From Acanthacorydalis orientalis (taxonomy: Eukaryota; Arthropoda; Insecta; Megaloptera; Corydalidae), in contig CM068317.1 of the NCBI GenBank assembly GCA_034766995.1, forward strand, positions 28,870,001 to 28,934,000: a DNA stretch of 64,000 nt. The letters run 5' to 3'. Made by a program: the position numbers and the translations under genes. The notes under the pieces are model-generated. The model did not search any database, was not told where the DNA came from, and saw nothing but the letters and a program-made list of their open reading frames with translations. Below are positions 40,235-52,283 of the stretch, one piece after another. Each line of letters starts with the position of its first letter. The first letter of the stretch is position 1.

Positions 40235-40360
40235 CAAATTATTGTTATTCTAAAAATTGATTATTTTTTGTCCGTTTTAATTTATCGAAGAGTATTTAAG
40301 AAATGTTTCCGTTTATTTGCTCCAAAAGTAATGTCTGGTCTTAAGTTATTTTTATTTTAT

Positions 40361-40414
<54 letters not shown>

Positions 40415-40695
40415 ATGCTTTTGTTACTTATTTTCGGCATCAGATAACAACTTTCTTATGATGTCAGGTCAACTAATCTAATGGTCAACTATCACAACTC
40501 TTCTTTTGTATTCAAATATACACTTTTTAAGATACTAAACAATATGTATTTGTTTAATGATATATGAACTATACAAAAATTATGATGATTTAATTTTAAA
40601 AGAATAAGTGTGATGATAAAATCTAAAATTGTTATTGGAACTACAAATTAAAAAAAAAATGAGGAATTGAAGCATTTTTTTCAGAAGAGTAGATA

Positions 40696-40753
<58 letters not shown>

Positions 40754-41079
40754 ACTGATACGAGTTTGATAAAATATAAATCTTACTTCAATAGAATTTT
40801 CCCAATTTTTCGTCATTTCATACGAAATTTTCTTTTTTAATTCCTTCACCTCTTTCTCGTATCTCTGTTGTTCTAGTCTTTCTGCATCTCGTGTAAAATG
40901 AGAATGAATTTCTTTCCAAGCTTGTGGACCAATAAATAAAGCACACGACCGTTTCGGATCATTTGTCTCTTCGACAAGATTTTTTGGTGGTATGTACCAT
41001 ATTCTTTGAGTTCCCACACGGGGGCTTACCGATTCTATTACATATATTGAAAAAGTATGTATTGTAAATTAATTATATT

Positions 41080-41122
<43 letters not shown>

Positions 41123-41276
41123 TAATTTAAACTAGTTTTCTTTTTTGGAAGAGAATTTGGGACCTATTCTACTTGAAAGTATATATAATAATAAAGTATC
41201 ATAAAAATTATAAACGGCTAGTGAATTTTATTTATCAACATATCATTTTCAAATATGATGTATCATTATTATTATT

Positions 41277-41329
<53 letters not shown>

Positions 41330-41619
41330 CATTAATTGATAATAAAAGAACTGTAACTGTTAATTAACAGTCAGTAAGTATTAATTAAATAATGATATTT
41401 GTCTTATTTACCCGAATTAATTTTAGATTTATTAATATTTGACAATAATTATTACTAGAATATTTTCCTAACAAATTAATATTAGGCCTTTACATAGGCC
41501 CTACATGTTTTTATTTAAAGTTTCGCTACGAAAGAAACTCTCTATATTATTATAAAGAGAGAGTTATACACAATTTAATATAAAAATAAAAGTAATTATA
41601 TTTAAAATGAATTATTAGT

Positions 41620-41650
<31 letters not shown>

Positions 41651-41735
41651 GTACATATATGTGTGTTTGTGTACGTAAAATTGAGTAAAAAAGTGTTTTT
41701 TGAATAGTATTATTAAAAAAATACTCACTGAACAT
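35508..41735 (-). CDS. CFAP210/CCDC173-like TPH-domain coiled-coil protein, 537 aa, 9 exons
   Basis: Highly charged Lys/Glu-rich coiled-coil protein of the trichohyalin-plectin-homology type. It best fits CFAP210, a microtubule inner protein of ciliary and flagellar doublets; in insects this points to sperm tails and chordotonal neurons. Exons in order of transcription: 41729-41735, 40787-41034, 39448-39827, 38230-38350, 37912-38082, 37604-37725, 36976-37219, 36085-36261, 35508-35651. Phases agree and the sum is 1614 nt. The first coding exon supplies only 7 nt (ATG TTC A) and is inferred from a GTGAGT donor and frame agreement. The conserved-looking N-terminal block ALFIGPQAWKEIHSHF and the block MNSALILSDTYYERQKQIE recall CFAP210 at similar positions, and human CFAP210 is of similar length (about 550 aa). 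The C-terminus is basic. The intron 36262-36975 holds an RTE fragment and long microsatellites. Other TPH proteins such as CFAP45 remain possible. Confidence 0.75.
36714..36856 (+). mobile_element. Short 3' fragment of an RTE-like LINE
   Basis: It encodes the last ~35 residues of the same element as 42606-44418 (KLWKREALNRTKWK, then MEEAFIQQWIDRG and stop), followed by 'ctgaagatgatgatgatgat', the (GAT)n 3' tail. It sits in an intron of the minus-strand CFAP210-like gene, in antisense. The flanks carry the same 'atatactcatatatatat' string on both sides, which I read as an ~18-bp target site duplication made inside a (TA)n tract. Confidence 0.9.
36857..36942. repeat. (TA)n followed by (GATA)n microsatellite
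   Basis: TA runs pass into 'gatagatagatagatagata' at about 36903-36942, immediately next to the donor end of the exon 36976-37219. Confidence 0.95.
38148..38204. repeat. (TA)n in a CFAP210-like intron
   Basis: About 57 bases of TA filling nearly half of the 147-bp intron 38083-38229. Confidence 0.95.
40157..40749. repeat. Three (TA)n tracts in one CFAP210-like intron
   Basis: TA runs at 40157-40230, 40367-40404 and 40699-40749 within the intron 39828-40786. The DNA between them shows no coding sign. Confidence 0.9.
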
Positions 41736-42034
41736 GATTAAATACGGAACAGAATTTATTTAATTAACAAGGGTGAACGTCCGATTATCAGATATCTAAA
41801 TATGATTTATAAATGGAAAAAACTTCAATTACAGATTTATATACACATGTGTTACTACTTTGTTATTTCTATAACAACCACCGCTAATCAACATATGCAT
41901 CGATTAATACTGCGCAGATATAAACAACGAATACGTGATTGGGAATTTAAATATGTAGACGAAAGTGCATATGAATTGATAAAGAAATGTGAATAAAATA
42001 TAAATATGTACCACCATGAAGTATACAAGTATAT

Positions 42035-42109
<75 letters not shown>
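41283..42109. repeat. Cluster of (TA)n tracts around the 5' end of the CFAP210-like gene
   Basis: TA runs at 41083-41120, 41283-41328, 41621-41645 and 42038-42109. The last is about 300 bp upstream of the start codon, in the probable promoter region. No other signal is recognised in 41736-42605. Confidence 0.85.
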
Positions 42110-42111
<2 letters not shown>

Positions 42112-42560
42112 TATATGATAAATTTTTGTAACATTTAATCAAAAGTTATCAGAAAAATTTACTCTACATTTTCAATATTAAACAACTCAAAATAATCTAT
42201 AAATAAGTCAAAATAAATAAATAATTAATGCATTTAGTGAGTTATTTAAAACAAATATTAAATATAAAGTACATAAATTATAAAACATTTAATATATAAA
42301 TATGTAGTTTCACTTTAAATGTTGATTTGAAATTAACGTTCTAAATTTTATTTTTAAAAGATTTCGCTTATTTAGAACAAAAGTAATGATGTATTTATTG
42401 AATAATCGTCCAGTTTACTTTTGTTTTAATAGCATGAACAATAAGTCAATGATAATTATTTTTATCTTCCACAAGTACTTTACTGCAGTATTTTTAGCAT
42501 TTTGTGAATATATAGCTATTCGTAGTAGATAAAATATTAATTTTTACAATTATAATTATT

Positions 42561-42605
<45 letters not shown>

Positions 42606-44418
42606 ATATATCATCATCATCATCTTCAGCCCCTGTCAATCCACTGCTGGATAAAGGCCTCTTCCATGACTTTCCATTTTGTTCGATTCAGTGCCTCTCT
42701 TTTCCACAGTTTTCCAATAAAGTTTTTAATATCCTTATCCCATCTGTTCATTGGTCTCTTTCTCGGTCTTTTCATATTCCTTGGTTCCCAGTCAATAATT
42801 TCTCTTGTCCATCGGTTGTCTTCTCTTCTTGCGACATGTCCCGCCCATTTCCATTTCAGACTCTTTACTCTTCTTATTATATCTGTGACTCCTGTTTGTT
42901 TTCGTATCCATTCTATTCTCTTTCTATCTCTTCTTGTTATTCCCAACATGCATCGTTCCATACTTCGTTGTGTTGTTTGGAGTCTTTGAACTATTTTGGC
43001 GTTAAGCACCCATGTTTCGCTGCCGTAGGTAAGGACCGGTAGTATACACTGATCGAATACTTTTTTCTTTAAACAGAGTGGGATTGTCGATTTAAATATT
43101 GAGGCGTTTCTTCCGAAAGAGCTCCATCCCATTTTTATTCTCCTATTTACTTCTTCCCTGAATGATCCATCTCTGTTGATAAGCTGGCCTAGATAAACAT
43201 ATTTCGTGACTTCTTCTATTTCCGTTCCTTTTATTTCAATTTTCTTCGGACATACAAACGCATTGAACAGTACTTTTGTCTTTGTATGATTCATGTTGAG
43301 GCCGATTTTTTGACTGGCATCGTTTAGTTCTTCTATTCTCTTTTGCAACTCTTCCGGAGTATTTGCGAAAATAACTATATCATCGGCAAACCGGAGATGG
43401 CTTAATCTTTCGCCCTTTATCTCGATTCCTTTGTCCTCCCAGTCGAGCGATTTGAATACTTCTTCTAAGGCCGCAGTAAACAATTTCGGAGAAATTGCAT
43501 CTCCCTGTCTTACACCTTTCTCGATTTTTATCTTTCTTGTTTCTTCATGTAGTTTCACTGACATCGTTGCTTTTTTATAGATGTTATCTAGCAGCTCGAT
43601 ATATGTGCCCTCTATGCCCTGGTTCTTCAGTGCAGATATTACCGACAAGGTGGTGATGGAGTCAAAAGCCTTCTCGTAGTCTATAAATCCAAGACACACT
43701 GGTATTTGGTATTCATTTGATCGGCTTATTACTTCTCTCACTACTTGAATATGATCCATTGTACTAAATCCGGTTCTAAATCCTGCTTGTTCCCTTGGTT
43801 GGGCGAAATCTAGTTGCACTTGTAGACGTTTCGAAATTATTTTTGTAAAGATCTTATATATCGTAGGTAGTAAACTAATCGGCCGATAATTCTTCAAATC
43901 TTCTTTATCTCCTTTCTTGTGTAGAAGAATTACGTTGGCTTCATTCCATTTATCTGGGATAGTTCTTTTTTGTATACAAGCAGTGAATATATCAGCGAGA
44001 ACTTTTTCTGTTTTTTCTCCTACTAACTTGAAAATTTCTGCTATTAACCCATCATTTCCGGCTGCTCTTCCATTTTTCATATTCTTTATTGCATATGTAA
44101 CCTCTTCCGGTAGCACGGGTGGGACACCTTGGTTTGTATGTTTTCTATTCTCGTTTTCTTTGTTACATGTATTTTTGTATAGGTCTGTGTAGAATTCTTC
44201 TACTCTTTTAATGATTTCCTTTTTGTTGAAAATTCTGCTCCCATCATCTAATTTCAAGGCAGTTATATGTTCTTTGCCAATCGTTAAGCTCTGTTTCATT
44301 TTTCGGTAGCTTTTATTTTCTTCAATAGTCTTCTTAATTAGTTCATTGTTGTACTTTCGAACGTCTTCTCTAATACACTTCCTCACTGTTTTACCAAGTT
44401 CGATGTATTCGATTCGAT
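42606..44418 (-). mobile_element. 5'-truncated RTE-like non-LTR retrotransposon
   Basis: The element reads on the minus strand. Its 5' edge (near 44418) abuts a (TA)n tract and its 3' end carries a short (GAT)n tail at about 42612-42625, also inside (TA)n. The endonuclease domain is missing. The similar string 'atgtatatatat' on both sides may be the target duplication, but in low-complexity DNA this is weak. A second, shorter copy lies at 36714-36856. Confidence 0.9.
42626..44386 (-). CDS. Reverse transcriptase ORF of the RTE-like element, 586 aa
   Basis: Reverse transcriptase of a LINE, which copies its own RNA at a nicked target. The frame is open without a break from the truncated 5' edge to the natural C-terminus (EAFIQQWIDRG, stop). 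Visible motifs: NGRAAGNDGL, NYRPISLLPTIYKI (RT block 2), FIDYEKAFDSI (first catalytic Asp), GVRQGDAISPKLF, and the FADDIVIFA active-site box with two Asp. The thumb region with LNMNHTKTKV and a cysteine-poor C-terminus follow (GSETWVLN, KWKWAGHVARRED). The motif set fits the RTE/BovB-like group. The listed start is not the true start, because the frame continues in from the missing 5' part. The intact frame suggests a fairly recent insertion. Confidence 0.92.
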   Translation of the reverse strand: MRKCIREDVRKYNNELIKKTIEENKSYRKMKQSLTIGKEHITALKLDDGSRIFNKKEIIKRVEEFYTDLYKNTCNKENENRKHTNQGVPPVLPEEVTYAIKNMKNGRAAGNDGLIAEIFKLVGEKTEKVLADIFTACIQKRTIPDKWNEANVILLHKKGDKEDLKNYRPISLLPTIYKIFTKIISKRLQVQLDFAQPREQAGFRTGFSTMDHIQVVREVISRSNEYQIPVCLGFIDYEKAFDSITTLSVISALKNQGIEGTYIELLDNIYKKATMSVKLHEETRKIKIEKGVRQGDAISPKLFTAALEEVFKSLDWEDKGIEIKGERLSHLRFADDIVIFANTPEELQKRIEELNDASQKIGLNMNHTKTKVLFNAFVCPKKIEIKGTEIEEVTKYVYLGQLINRDGSFREEVNRRIKMGWSSFGRNASIFKSTIPLCLKKKVFDQCILPVLTYGSETWVLNAKIVQRLQTTQRSMERCMLGITRRDRKRIEWIRKQTGVTDIIRRVKSLKWKWAGHVARREDNRWTREIIDWEPRNMKRPRKRPMNRWDKDIKNFIGKLWKREALNRTKWKVMEEAFIQQWIDRG

Positions 44419-44419
44419 G

Positions 44420-44473
<54 letters not shown>
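44420..44473. repeat. (TA)n at the 5' edge of the LINE
   Basis: A TA tract with one 'gta' interruption; it forms the upstream flank of the truncated RTE copy. Confidence 0.9.
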
Positions 44474-44479
<6 letters not shown>

Positions 44480-46785
44480 GATAATATAAAGTTATACGAA
44501 ATCATTAACAAATGAGGATTTCTAAGGATTCTTAAATAAGATTGTATAAAGTCAAAATGACATATAAATATATTAAGGCAAATATTTTTGTTAAGGTAAA
44601 TTACTTAATTGCAAAAATCTACTCCATTTGTTGCATTCTGCGAATTATCTGAGTGAAATGTCCACAAGTCAGTCTGTAGCCTGCGAACTAGGAAGTAACT
44701 CATAATTATAAAACGTAAATGAATAGGTTAAAATACAATTAATTAATTTCAATAGCGAATCAGTCTTAACAACAATTAATCTGTGTGTAACGGGCATTAA
44801 ATATGTTTTTTATTATGTAATAAAATACATAAATTGTAAATTTACGATGACAAATGATTAAACTGTAATAAAGGTTGTATAAAATAAATTAAAGTCCGGT
44901 TGTTATTTTACTAGCAATAAATTAAATTTATGTTATTTTTCACGAACGTTGATCTTAAATCTTTTTATACGATTTATAATTAATAGATTATTAATAAGGA
45001 ATATCCAATTTTATTCAATGATTGATATTTAATAATAAATCATTAATTAAATAATTGTTATTGTTGTTTTATTATTGATCAGTATATGTATTGACAGATA
45101 CAGCAATTTGGTGTAAACTATTATGAGAAATGAAATAATAAAATTATAATTTGGATAAAATGTGAGTTATTTACTTTCTGTTGTCAAATTGCATGTTCTT
45201 ACTATCGTAGAAATGGGATAGAAATGAATTATAAGAAGAAAATTCCATTTATTAAATATATATATCAGCTTTTTATTCCAGTACCTATTTACTGAAGGCT
45301 ATTCATATTTTATAATTTTTAATTTTTTTTTCCTTTACAGATTTGTAATATTTCAGAATTTTTATTTATAAATGTTCTTTTGTACATTTTAATTGTAATA
45401 AAAGAAAATGGTTTATAATGTAAATATGAACTTATTTATCTTATTTTATTTATTTATAAAATAAGTATTAGGAATATTTATTTCATATGACAGAAAAATA
45501 TTTATGTTTTTAACGAAAGTGAATTTTCAGTGAAGTGATAATTTTTTAAATCGACTGATTAATACGGATAAGCAATATAGAGTCATTAAAAGTGTACAAA
45601 CATTCTGTACACAATTCGCTAAGGCTTTTTATTTTATTATTTTTTCGTATTCAAAACAGTTTGCTCTTTATTGATATGTTTTGATGCGAATAAATTACTT
45701 ATCTGCTAAAAAAAAACGTGTATAACCCCGTTTCATTCCACAATCATTTAGTGTAACATTTCTTTAGTATGGAATTTGTTTTCAATTTTAATTAAGTGTG
45801 TATAATAAAAAAATAACTGTACTACATTGTAGAAGTAAAAATTACATAAATAACTGCTAATTAAAAAAAAGTTTATTGTTTATTCTTCTCGATTCATCCT
45901 GTATATTAAATAATATGTAAAATATGTATGTGTGTTATAAATTCATTGAAATGCAAATCACAGATCAATAAAAAAAGCTATATGTATATACTAACAAATA
46001 CATAAAAATCACAACAGGTGATTAAAAAAAAGTAAACACAAAACAATATGTACGGATATGTTAAAAATATATATATATTTATACGGATCGTCGGCGAACA
46101 TGAAAAGCAAAAAGAGCAACAAGACAAATCGTAAATATTCAAAAACGTATTTGCACAGCGTGATAAAAAATGCTAAATTTTATACAGGCGGTGTTAAAAT
46201 ACACACCAAAATAATTAGCCAATAAATATTGGTCGAACTCGTACAAACCAGTTTTATAAATACGATAGGCGAACCGTAGAACATTATGTTTCTCTCTTTC
46301 TTTCGACTGTCGTTACAAACGGACGATATAACGACGAACGTATACACATTAATAAATTGTCGATAGAAATGACACGTGTAATTTTACGAAAACCGGGCCT
46401 GTAATGTCGCAATAAATTCGTTTGAAAAAGATCCAGTATGTGGATGTTCGACATATTATTGTTTTTTTTTTCCTTTATGATTTTCGCTTATTTGTCGAGG
46501 GTGTGAACTGTCTTCACAAATCATTCGAATATTTTTATGTTAATCATTGCTTACATAACCTCATTTTTTATATTTTGACCTCTGTGACTTTTAAATTTAC
46601 TACTAGATAATTTTTATATCCCGTCTTTAAAGACATTAACATATTATGTAGACATCGTTTTTCTAATCTATATTTTATCTTACATTATATTTATTGACTA
46701 TTTATGTCAATTTACCGACGAAATATATTTATTTTTATATTATCATGTATCTTTTAAAATAACTTTTAATTTTTCATAATAAATT

Positions 46786-46859
<74 letters not shown>

Positions 46860-48950
46860 TCTTAATTTACAAGAAAAAATATATGAAAAGTACAAAGAAT
46901 TGACAAGTAAATGGATGGTAATTAAATTTATTATTTTTTTAAAAAAATAACATTTCTTTATAATTTATAAGAATATAAACCGAATGTTGTATGACAATCT
47001 TTTTTTATATTATATTCAGACTTAAAGTAACTATTTAAATTTATTCGCGTTGAAAATCATAATAAATTTGAATTCTTTAAATAAGTGCCTTTCTTAAATT
47101 ATATTCATAAAATTTATCTATACTTTTGAAATTGTATTAACGTCACCAATGTTTTTAAGAAATTTCCTTTCACTATGCGATTGATTTCATTTCATAGAGG
47201 GCTTTAAATGTAGTTAAATATCAAATATTTGTATTTAATTCAGTTATAAATAATAATGTTAAGATAAGAACTCATTAAATGTTTTTTTTACAGTATAACT
47301 ATTATAAGTTTATTAAAACATAATTATATATATTATAAAATTAAATCGGAATTTATGGTATATTGTTTACTGTTTAAAGTATTATTTTTAAATTATGAAT
47401 TTCTTAAAAAGCACTTCATTCAAAAAGAAAGTATTTTTCTACTGGTATTTTGTAAACATTAAGAAATAGAATAATGATTTAGTTCAATACAATATACAAT
47501 ATTTTAAATTAGAACTGGAAAAAAATAGTTACGTATAAAGGTTTGTAGGACACCCATTTATTCAAAATTTGTAGTTATAAAGGCAGTTTTTTTTATCAAA
47601 TGCTAAATTAAAGACTCAACCAAGAATTTCAGTCTTAATTTTTTGAAAAAAATTTTAGAAACCTTAATGTTTTCTTGAATGCAATTTATTTCTATACAAA
47701 TGGCGGTATTTTAAACAATGGACCATTTTATAAAAAAAGAAAAAAACATTTATAGCAAAAATATCTATCAATAGCTATTGAAACGTTTAATAACAATCCT
47801 AAATGATTTACAGTTTCCTGTTTTGGAACAACATCTCTTCACGATTTATTACATATTATATTATACATATACATTATGTAATATATTGTTGTATTCTTAA
47901 GTAATTTTTAATAAGAATAAACGCCTCGTGATTATCAATTCAAATCAGGTATAATTATTATTACATTTTTTGTTACGCTTCTTATTCTGTGATGTACGAA
48001 TATATACAATTATAATTTCATAACACATACGAAGTAAAGTCAATAATTTCTCGAGTAAATTAAAAAAAAGCGACGTACAATACGGTCTACCATAAACTGA
48101 AAAGAAACATAACCTCGAAATATGAACGTGACACGTAAACAAAATGGCCACGGTTAAAGAACGTGTAGTTTGCCAGGCGATCTAGTAGGTGTTGGCGCAT
48201 TATGATTCAATCGATGATTTTCAGATGGAGACACGAGCGCTGAATAACAAATACAGCAGCTGTACGTGTTGACGTTCAACAATATATAATACATCTTTTT
48301 AATATCCGAGCAGTGTTTTTGAAAAGAGACGGAAGGTATGTAGAACATCAGCATATGTATAGTTTTATTCTTGTTGAAATCACCAATCGATGCGTACTTC
48401 TATTTTATTTTCTTTGCATTTGAAAAATGGGTTTTGTTCAGATGCCGAGAGAGAATGTGTTTTATGAACTCTCGCTATTTACATATGAAAATCGTCAACA
48501 ATGTGTTCTAAGAATTGTGATTAGGAACAGGATAATGTGTTGAATTTGGTTTCAAGGAAACGTTCAATTTGGTATACTGTTCTGACGAGATGTTTTCATT
48601 GATATATGAATACAATACTTACAATGGAACAATAATAATATACATATTTTATACAAAATATATGCATATGTATACTGCAGGTTAAATATTTATTAATACT
48701 AATTCAAATTGTTGATTTTTAAAAAAAAAATATTAAAAAGGGAGTTTTACTATATAAGAAAATAATTTCTATTTGACTCTATTTATTAAAAATAGTGTAA
48801 ATAGATTTTACAACAATTGAGCATGAATTTTTTTGTTAATGGCTATTATTACCTAGAAAATTATCATTGTTTAATATATTAATAAATTTTCAAACAAATA
48901 AGAAGTTTCAGACATTTCATCTAAAGAAAAATATCATAATAAAGATAATA
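44474..48950. other. Gene-poor AT-rich region
   Basis: No supported coding exon. It includes a (TA)n at 46789-46852, a GC-richer stretch at about 46080-46420 and another at about 48060-48360 (see findings); these could be untranslated exons or promoters of genes outside the window. The rest is low-complexity AT-rich DNA. Confidence 0.45.
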
Positions 48951-50237
48951 TTGGGTGTTGGAATTAGTTCGTAGCGTTTTCTTCATGAAAAAAGATCGTT
49001 TATTTTAAATGAAATTGAAAAAACATATCATTCAAAGTATTGTCCATCGTTAGCCACTACTTTTTCCCATCTTTCGGGCAGGAGACGAATACCACGTCGG
49101 AAGAACGCCTCGTCTTTAGATGCGATCCACGAATCGACCCATTTTTTGCAATCTTCATAAGAAGTGAGCTTCTGCCCAGACAAGCCATGACTCATCGATC
49201 GAAACAAGTGGTAATCAGAAGGAGCAATATCTGGAGAATACGGCGGGTTGGGTAGGATTTCCCATTTGAGCATTTCCAAGTATGTTTTGACCGGTTTTGT
49301 AACGTGCTACGAGCATTGTCGTGCTGCGAAATCACTTTGTCGTGTCTTTCAAGATATTCCGGCCGTTTTTCCTTCAATGCACGGCTCAAACGCATGAATT
49401 GTAGTCGGTAGCGATCCCCAGTGATGGTTTCATTCGGTTTGAGCAGCTCATAGTAGATCACACCCTTATGATCCCACCAAATACAGAGCATGAGCTTGGA
49501 TCTATTGATATTTGGCTTCGCTGCTGGTGTTGATGGTTGGCCGGGCTTAACCCATGACTTTCTGCGCTTGGATTGTCGTAATTGATCCACTTTTCATCGC
49601 CTGTGACAATTCGATGCAAAAATCTCTTCTTTTTCTCCCGTTGAAACAGCAGTTCACAGATAGAAAAACGCCTTTCAACATCCCTCGGTTTCAATTCGTA
49701 TGGGACTCAATTTCCTTGCTTTTGGATCATTCCCATGGCTTTAAGGCGTTTTCTTACCGTTGACAAGTCAACTCTTAACGATTCAGACAATTCTTGAAGT
49801 GTTTGACATGGGTCTTCATTAAGCAATACCTCCGATTCTTCATCGTTGAACTTTTTCGGCTGTCCAGGTCGTTCCTTGTCTTCCAAGTCGAAATCACCAC
49901 TTTTAAAACGTGTAAATCACTTCCGACACGTTTGCTCAGCTAGAGCATGGTCACCATAAACTTCCACTAAAATACGATGATTTTCGGCAGCACTTTTTTT
50001 CATGTTAAAGTAATGAAGTAAAACTCCCCACAAAAACAATTTATTGGGCACGAAATTCGACACATTCGATAAAGTACAGTGTTGTTATTTACGCTTCAGC
50101 CACATGACATATACTGACTGACCCCTACTGACCCCTAAGAACAGCTGTTTTACGGGGAATATTTAGTTAAAGGGAACAATGGAAGAATGTACTACGCCAT
50201 CTCTTGTAAAACGCTACGAATTAATTCCAACACCTAA
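48951..50237 (-). mobile_element. Full-length mariner transposon, inactive, 1287 bp
   Basis: Terminal inverted repeats are present at both ends: 'ttgggtgttggaattagttc' at 48951 and its near-perfect complement ending at 50237. TA target duplications lie outside (48949-48950 and 50238-50239). The length is typical of complete mariners. The terminal sequences extend about 30 bp with few mismatches, so the copy is structurally complete although its gene is broken. Confidence 0.95.
49028..50003 (-). pseudogene. Broken mariner transposase gene
   Basis: Cut-and-paste transposase of the mariner D,D34D family. Reading from 50003, the helix-turn-helix part is visible (EVYGDHALAEQTCRK, then SGDFDLEDKERPGQP). 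Further on, VTGDEKWINYDNP holds the first catalytic Asp, HDNAR the second, and YSPDIAPSDYHLF the third. Two in-frame TGA codons interrupt the N-terminal half, each at a position where the family has Trp (before FTRFKSGDFD and before VPYELKPRD). At least two frameshifts, near 49590-49460 and 49280-49190, break the catalytic half. It cannot make a working enzyme. Confidence 0.93.
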
Positions 50238-50239
50238 TA

Positions 50240-50774
50240 ACATAATGTTTAATATAAATTTAAAAAACGATTGTTTATATCAAATATTGCTCTGATATAA
50301 TATAATTGTATATTCCAAATCGACAGGAAAATATGTAGCCAAATAAAAAGAAAATATTCTAAAAACGAGTTTTATAATACTAAATCCATATTACCAATAA
50401 AGTTATTGTTTAATGACACAATTTTTTGTTTAGTATTAGTAAATTTATCTTTTGATTAAAATATATTCTTTTTTATAAACCACAAAAATACTTATTTAAA
50501 TTATTTATTTGGAATGAAGTTTTCTATATGTTTTCAATATTAACGATTCAGTGCCTGCATTTTCCACGTTCCATTTTCAATTTATTTTGAGATATTCTTA
50601 TTTCACCTATTTAATAGCTTCTCTCTAGGATTTTTATGTTTCTAAATTCCTAGCCAATAGTTTCTATTAAACCAATTATTCTTATCATATTTTCATGCAA
50701 CATGAGCCGTATATCTCCTTTTTCAATTAAATGTTCATTATTTTCGTATCCATTCAATTTTTCAACCTGTTGGT

Positions 50775-50806
<32 letters not shown>

Positions 50807-50833
50807 CATACATACACATACACATATGTATAC

Positions 50834-50872
<39 letters not shown>

Positions 50873-51831
50873 TATATGCATGTGTACATTTTTAATTTTT
50901 ACATAATTACTTAAAATATTTGTAGATATATAATAAGTGTACAATTGAAATTTTGTGTTAAGTAAGGTAAAGAATGACTAAGTAAATAATTGTTTATTTA
51001 GTAATTAACTTTCATTTGTAAATATTTGATTTTAAGATCTATATACATTTAAATTTATAATATCAGAAAAAAGAAAAACTAAACAAGAACTAGTTTTATT
51101 TTTAAGAATACATGTGAAGTATTTTTCCAGTTCAATGCATAAATTAACAAAAAAACGACAGTAAGCCATATAATGTTCTAAAACCGATAAAAATATAGTT
51201 TTATCTCGTTTCACTTTCGAGACCATTCACAGCGCTGCACATAACAATTTTCTTTGCTTGTCAACTGAAACCAATTCTCAGCCGCAAGGGAAAATGAAAC
51301 GTGTCAGAGAAAATAGAAAATGTCGTAGCTCTTTTAAGCTGCACCGATAAGCAGTCATAAACGAAGTTATCCGTCCTTCAAACGATTCGATTTTCAGTTC
51401 AATTTTCCCGCCGATTGAAGTTCGAAAGAAATGCCGCTAGTGTACAGAATTGAAATTTTGTCAAACTGGCATAATAGGACGGGCGCTCTTGTGTAATCAG
51501 GATTTACTTGATATGAGAAACTTTAATATTATATATATATATATATTGGTTTTTTTTAACAAAGAACTGACAATTCGTCCGATGGTTGGTTATTGGAGTC
51601 TCAGGACGCTTCGACAGCTAAGGTAATGAGCACCCCGCAATTCGTCTGAAAATATTTTTTTACAATTTAAAACATAACAATTGAGTGTTCTTTAAATTTT
51701 AAAATTGAATATGGAAAAAGACAGAATTAAAATTATAATTTTATTATTTTCAATATATTTTATTACATTTTATAAATTAACAATTTTTAAAATTTAAAAA
51801 GATAGTTGCATTCATTTAGCTAAATTTCTCT

Positions 51832-51909
<78 letters not shown>

Positions 51910-52280
51910 AGAATTACAGGGAAGACAGACGGGTAGATGACCAGAAGAGAAACAGTCGCACACGTTTTTAGATATTTTAATACATTTGATGCAAATCCTC
52001 AACATTTAACTGTACTTGATTATACTAAATAATGTGGTACGATGGATCAGATTATATTCTTTTAACAGCTTTCAAATTGTTAAAAATGAATAAATAAAGT
52101 CACTTACTGCAAGGAAATATGAATAATTCATTCCTTTCTACCTTATTTATCAACTCTTTGTTTCATGTAGTAGCAAATCTACTATAAACTTAAATTCAAC
52201 ATTTATTTTTAACATATAAAATTTAAATATTCTATTGAAATATTTTGTATTTTGTGTTAGAATAATTGTTTCCTCTTGTT
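50240..52280. other. Gene-poor region between the mariner and Tigger elements
   Basis: It contains (TA)n/(CA)n tracts at 50776-50869 and a long (TA)n at 51836-51906. A GC-richer segment at about 51220-51500 without an open frame may be a promoter or untranslated exon of a gene outside the window. No exon can be supported. Confidence 0.45.
51836..51906. repeat. (TA)n microsatellite, ~71 bp
   Basis: Uninterrupted TA, flanked by 'ctctcttta' on the left and 'aaagagaatt' on the right. The complementary flanks make a short inverted repeat around the tract. Confidence 0.9.
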
Positions 52281-52283
52281 ATA

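Noticed and set aside
42560..43042. Plus-strand frames of 141-160 codons
   Set aside because: They lie opposite the reverse transcriptase frame and show no domain.
47540..47760. Tc1-type MITE suggested by 'ggacacccatttattcaaaa'
   Set aside because: No matching inverted end or TA-bounded partner could be found.
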